From Glycomyces amatae (GTDB taxonomy: Bacteria > Actinomycetota > Actinomycetes > Mycobacteriales > Micromonosporaceae), in contig NZ_JAJLQZ010000022.1 in NCBI RefSeq assembly GCF_020991375.1, positions 1 to 64,000 of the forward strand: 64,000 nt of DNA, in the 5' to 3' direction. Positions 61,618 through 64,000 of this stretch are shown here, piece after piece. Position 1 is the stretch's first letter; each line of letters opens with the position of its first letter. The notes below the pieces were generated by a model. It saw nothing but the letters and a program-made list of their open reading frames with translations, had not been told where the DNA came from and did no database searches. The position numbers and the translations under genes were made by a program.

Positions 61618-63267
61618 ATGGTCGCTCCGACGCAGTTCCCCGGCCCGAAGCACGCTGAGATGGTCAAGGACTACCTGGCGGTCTTCGAGGACATCCTGAC
61701 GGTGCGGTGGAAGCGGCAGGCGGCCTTGGACTTCCGCGGGAACCGGCACATCGTCAACCGGCTGTCCGCGACGGACGTGAAGTCCTGTGTGCTCGTGTGG
61801 CCGCGACTGAGCGACCCGGACGTGTTCTACCACCGCGGGTTCTGCGACTACGGGTTCTGGGCCGAGGGCGACGCGGACAAGGCGCCGCCGTCCACCTGTA
61901 GCGGGAGGCTCCCGCCGAATATGGCGGGCGTGGAGGTCACGGACAAGCGGACCGGTCGCACCGCACCGCTGCCGGCGCAGGTGCAGTGCCCCATGCCGCA
62001 GGTCATGGAGCAGGTCCCGCAGTGGGCGAAAGCGGAGTGCAGCGCGCTCTACCGGCGCATCCCCTTGTTCGACCACCAGAAGCAGGAGGAGCTCGGCGCC
62101 GGTTACGCCGCCCTTCAGGCCATCAGCACCGCGCTGTACGCGGGTGACTCCGACGACGGCGGCAAGGGCTCGAAAGGCGCCGGGGACCTGTCGGCCCTGA
62201 TCGAGGACCTGCCGAGCGACGCCTCGGTGTTCGACGAGTGGTGGGAGGCCTGGACCGGCCTGGCCGCCGACGCGCTCCGCCATGGGTTCATGGTGTCGCC
62301 CAAGCCGACCCGCAGGAGCCACTACGACCTCGCGACTTCGCTGGCCATGCGCGTGCACCTCCGCGCCGGCATCATCGAGTTCGGCCGCAACAACGTCATC
62401 GGCGCGATCGAGGGCGCGACCCGGGCGCTGTACGCGACGAGCACGACGACCTCGGAGGGGACCGCCGGCTGGAAGACCATGCAGGGCGTCGGCGACTTCT
62501 TGGCGCTCGTCGGCGGCCCGAAGGGCGCCGCCGCGGGCGGCGCGATCTCGCTCATCGGCTTCCTCGGCGAGCAGATGTTCCCCGTGCCCGTCAAGCAGGT
62601 CGACTTCAGCGGCGACTTCAAGAAGATCGTCGTCGACCTCGGTGCCAAGATCGACGAGGTCCGCACCGAGGTGGAGTCCAAAGAGGGGGAGTACGCGGCG
62701 GCGGTGTCCGAGCTCCGCGACCGCATCAACGGCAAGAGCGGCTTCGAACTGGAACTGTACGACCTGACCGAGAACCACGCGTCCGGCGACGACGCCCGAA
62801 AGTCCGAGAAGTTCTCGGTCTCGGTCGACATGGTCATGTCGCTCGCCGAGCAGTGCGGCAAGATCGCCATCGGCTATGAGGGGCTGCTGGCCCATTTCAA
62901 AGGCGCCTACAAGGCCGAAGGGCAGCTCGCCGACAAGGACGGCATCGCGCGCCCGGCCGACGTCGACGTCATGGCGCTGAACCGGGAGTTCGAGCAGTAC
63001 ATGCGGACCGCGACCGCGCGGTACTACCTCGCCCGCGACCAGATCAGAGAGGCGGCCGAAGACTACGACGAGGCCGATGGGAACGCCGCCCAGGACTTCG
63101 AGCGGATCATGGGGGACCCGGACATGCGCAAGACCATGGACAAGACTTCCGAGCTGGACCTCGAGGCCGAGGCCGCTGACACGCAGCGCCCCGCAGGAGC
63201 CGACACCGACCCTTACGAGGACGGCACGTACGTGACCCGGAAGTCCCAGGAAGCGGCGGCGTCGTAG
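61618..63267 (+). CDS. Unrecognised 549-residue protein, possible type VII-type substrate
   Basis: No family was recognised. There is no N-terminal signal peptide. A Cys-containing N-terminal part (C57, C76, C94, C124, C141) is followed by helical regions, a Gly/Ala-rich hydrophobic stretch (GGPKGAAAGGAISLIGFLG, 299-317), a charged helix and a C-terminal helix pair ending YLARDQIREAAEDYDEADGN (470-489). That part contains two Y-x3-D motifs (Y470-D474, Y483-D487), the form of the type VII secretion signal, and resembles WXG100/EspC-like tails. No ESX genes lie nearby, so export is inference. It faces the STAND regulator. Confidence 0.6.
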   Translation: MVAPTQFPGPKHAEMVKDYLAVFEDILTVRWKRQAALDFRGNRHIVNRLSATDVKSCVLVWPRLSDPDVFYHRGFCDYGFWAEGDADKAPPSTCSGRLPPNMAGVEVTDKRTGRTAPLPAQVQCPMPQVMEQVPQWAKAECSALYRRIPLFDHQKQEELGAGYAALQAISTALYAGDSDDGGKGSKGAGDLSALIEDLPSDASVFDEWWEAWTGLAADALRHGFMVSPKPTRRSHYDLATSLAMRVHLRAGIIEFGRNNVIGAIEGATRALYATSTTTSEGTAGWKTMQGVGDFLALVGGPKGAAAGGAISLIGFLGEQMFPVPVKQVDFSGDFKKIVVDLGAKIDEVRTEVESKEGEYAAAVSELRDRINGKSGFELELYDLTENHASGDDARKSEKFSVSVDMVMSLAEQCGKIAIGYEGLLAHFKGAYKAEGQLADKDGIARPADVDVMALNREFEQYMRTATARYYLARDQIREAAEDYDEADGNAAQDFERIMGDPDMRKTMDKTSELDLEAEAADTQRPAGADTDPYEDGTYVTRKSQEAAAS

Positions 63268-63332
63268 CGCGGCGCGGCCGCGCCCTCAGGAGACCCGGGC
63301 CGGGGATGTGGGAACGCTCCGGTCCGACCGCT

Positions 63333-63369
63333 CCGGCCGCCCCGCGAATCCGCTGCGCGGGGCGGCCGG
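63333..63369 (+). terminator. Hairpin terminator after the 549-residue gene
   Basis: CCGGCCGCCCCGCG (63333-63346) and CGCGGGGCGGCCGG (63356-63369) form a perfect 14-bp stem with a 9-nt loop, 66 nt past the stop. Confidence 0.7.
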
Positions 63370-63466
63370 GCCACTTCCTCCGCGGCGACCGATGAATCCC
63401 GGCGCGCCGCCTCGTCTCGACTGGTGCAGCCAACGCATCGGAACCGTTCGGAAGGACGTCACCACC

Positions 63467-63943
63467 ATGCAGAAGATCGTCACCAACATCTGGTACGACG
63501 GGGACGCCGAAGAGGCCGTCGCCTTCTACGTGTCCCTGTTCCCCGGTGCCAAGGTCACCGGCACCATCCCCTTCGTCGAGGACGCCCACGGCACCCCCGG
63601 CAAGGTCATGGTCGTGAACTTCGAGCTCGCCGGGCAGTCCTTCACCGCCATCAACGGCGACGACTCGGCCAAGCACGACCACGCCATGTCGCTCCTGGTC
63701 AACTGCGACGACCAGGCCGAGGTCGACCGCCTGTGGGACGCCGTCCTCGCGGGCGGCGGCAGGGAGATCGAGTGCGGCTGGGTCGCCGACAAGTGGGGCG
63801 TCAACTGGCAGATCTGGCCCTCCGCGGCCGACGACTACGTCGGCGGCCCCGACAAGGAGGCCGCCATGCGCGCCACCGAGGCGATGTACAAGATGAAGAA
63901 GATCGACCTCCAGGGCCTCAAGGACGCCTACGAGGGCCGGTAG
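63467..63943 (+). CDS. PhnB-like VOC superfamily protein
   Basis: A 158-residue protein of the vicinal oxygen chelate superfamily, PhnB/3-demethylubiquinone-methyltransferase-like branch. QKIVTNIWYDGDAEEAVAFYVSLFPGAKV, FTAINGD, LLVNCDDQAEVDRLWDAL-type and WGVNWQIWP patterns are typical; the runs are family markers. Its enzymatic role is unknown. ATG 63467 follows GAAGGACG. It stands alone between two terminators. Confidence 0.88.
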   Translation: MQKIVTNIWYDGDAEEAVAFYVSLFPGAKVTGTIPFVEDAHGTPGKVMVVNFELAGQSFTAINGDDSAKHDHAMSLLVNCDDQAEVDRLWDAVLAGGGREIECGWVADKWGVNWQIWPSAADDYVGGPDKEAAMRATEAMYKMKKIDLQGLKDAYEGR

Positions 63944-63953
63944 CGCCGCAGGT

Positions 63954-63981
63954 CCCGGATCCCCCGCCCGGGGGACCCGGG
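63954..63981 (+). terminator. Hairpin terminator of the VOC gene
   Basis: CCCGGATCCCCC (63954-63965) pairs with GGGGGACCCGGG (63970-63981), with one mismatch and a 4-nt loop, eleven nt past the stop. Confidence 0.65.
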
Positions 63982-64000
63982 CCACGCCGCGGAGGGAGGC

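Overview
The window is high-GC DNA with actinobacterial gene content and gene order. Evidence for this includes a sufR-B-D-C-S-U-T operon, MurT/GatD lipid II amidation genes, acVLRF1, an actinobacterial-type integration host factor, BldD with its c-di-GMP motif, and the order efp-nusB-bldD-pyrR-B-C-carA-carB-D-F-mihF-gmk-rpoZ-coaBC-metK-priA. BldD, secreted plant-polymer hydrolases and many GTG/TTG or apparently leaderless starts suggest a filamentous, soil-type actinomycete. The genus cannot be fixed from the sequence; a Glycomyces-like lineage is only a guess. No rRNA, tRNA, CRISPR array or insertion sequence was recognised.

Layout. 1-870: a vapBC toxin-antitoxin pair (toxin cut by the window edge) in lower-GC DNA, plus a frameshifted antitoxin remnant. 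873-9418: ctaA diverges from a complete Suf Fe-S assembly operon with its regulator; an IdeR/DtxR-like box lies between them, and a 38-bp tandem repeat joins sufT to an acVLRF1 ribosome-rescue gene. 9419-15864: amino-acid racemase, DHA2 drug exporter, GH42 beta-galactosidase with a large inverted-repeat operator, and gatD/murT. 16254-20642: the head of the division/cell-wall cluster (mraZ-rsmH-ftsL-ftsI) with MraZ boxes; the cluster stops after ftsI. 20880-29701: PAC2 protein, a tandem repeat and two DnaA boxes, typA, a secreted glucosaminidase, uvrA, a lone prepilin peptidase and a small Asp/His-rich secreted protein with a repeat-studded promoter. 29875-33686: a secreted GH9 cellulase under a LacI-family repressor. 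33969-37339: aroC, a fused aroK-aroB and aroQ. 37392-40315: M20 peptidase and YfcC-type transporter. 40433-57799: efp, nusB, bldD, the pyrimidine operon and the nucleotide/coenzyme/replication-restart block. 57831-63943: DUF72 protein, small membrane protein, a STAND ATPase regulator divergent from an unrecognised 549-residue protein, and a PhnB-like VOC protein.

How the genes work together. The suf genes supply Fe-S clusters and probably sense iron through SufR and IdeR. MurT/GatD amidate the D-Glu of lipid II, the substrate of cross-linking enzymes such as FtsI. The aro genes carry out four of the seven shikimate steps. pyrR to pyrF make UMP except for the PyrE step, and gmk, rpoZ, coaBC and metK feed nucleotide, transcription, CoA and SAM supply. 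The cellulase and its repressor form a self-contained cellulose-response unit.

The most unusual theme is short tandem duplication at gene junctions. In two places (before acVLRF1 and before aroKB) the repeat period is 3n-1 and carries a ribosome start region, so each copy is a mini-ORF whose stop overlaps the next start. Other junction repeats sit at the 3' end of the PAC2 gene and between nusB and bldD.
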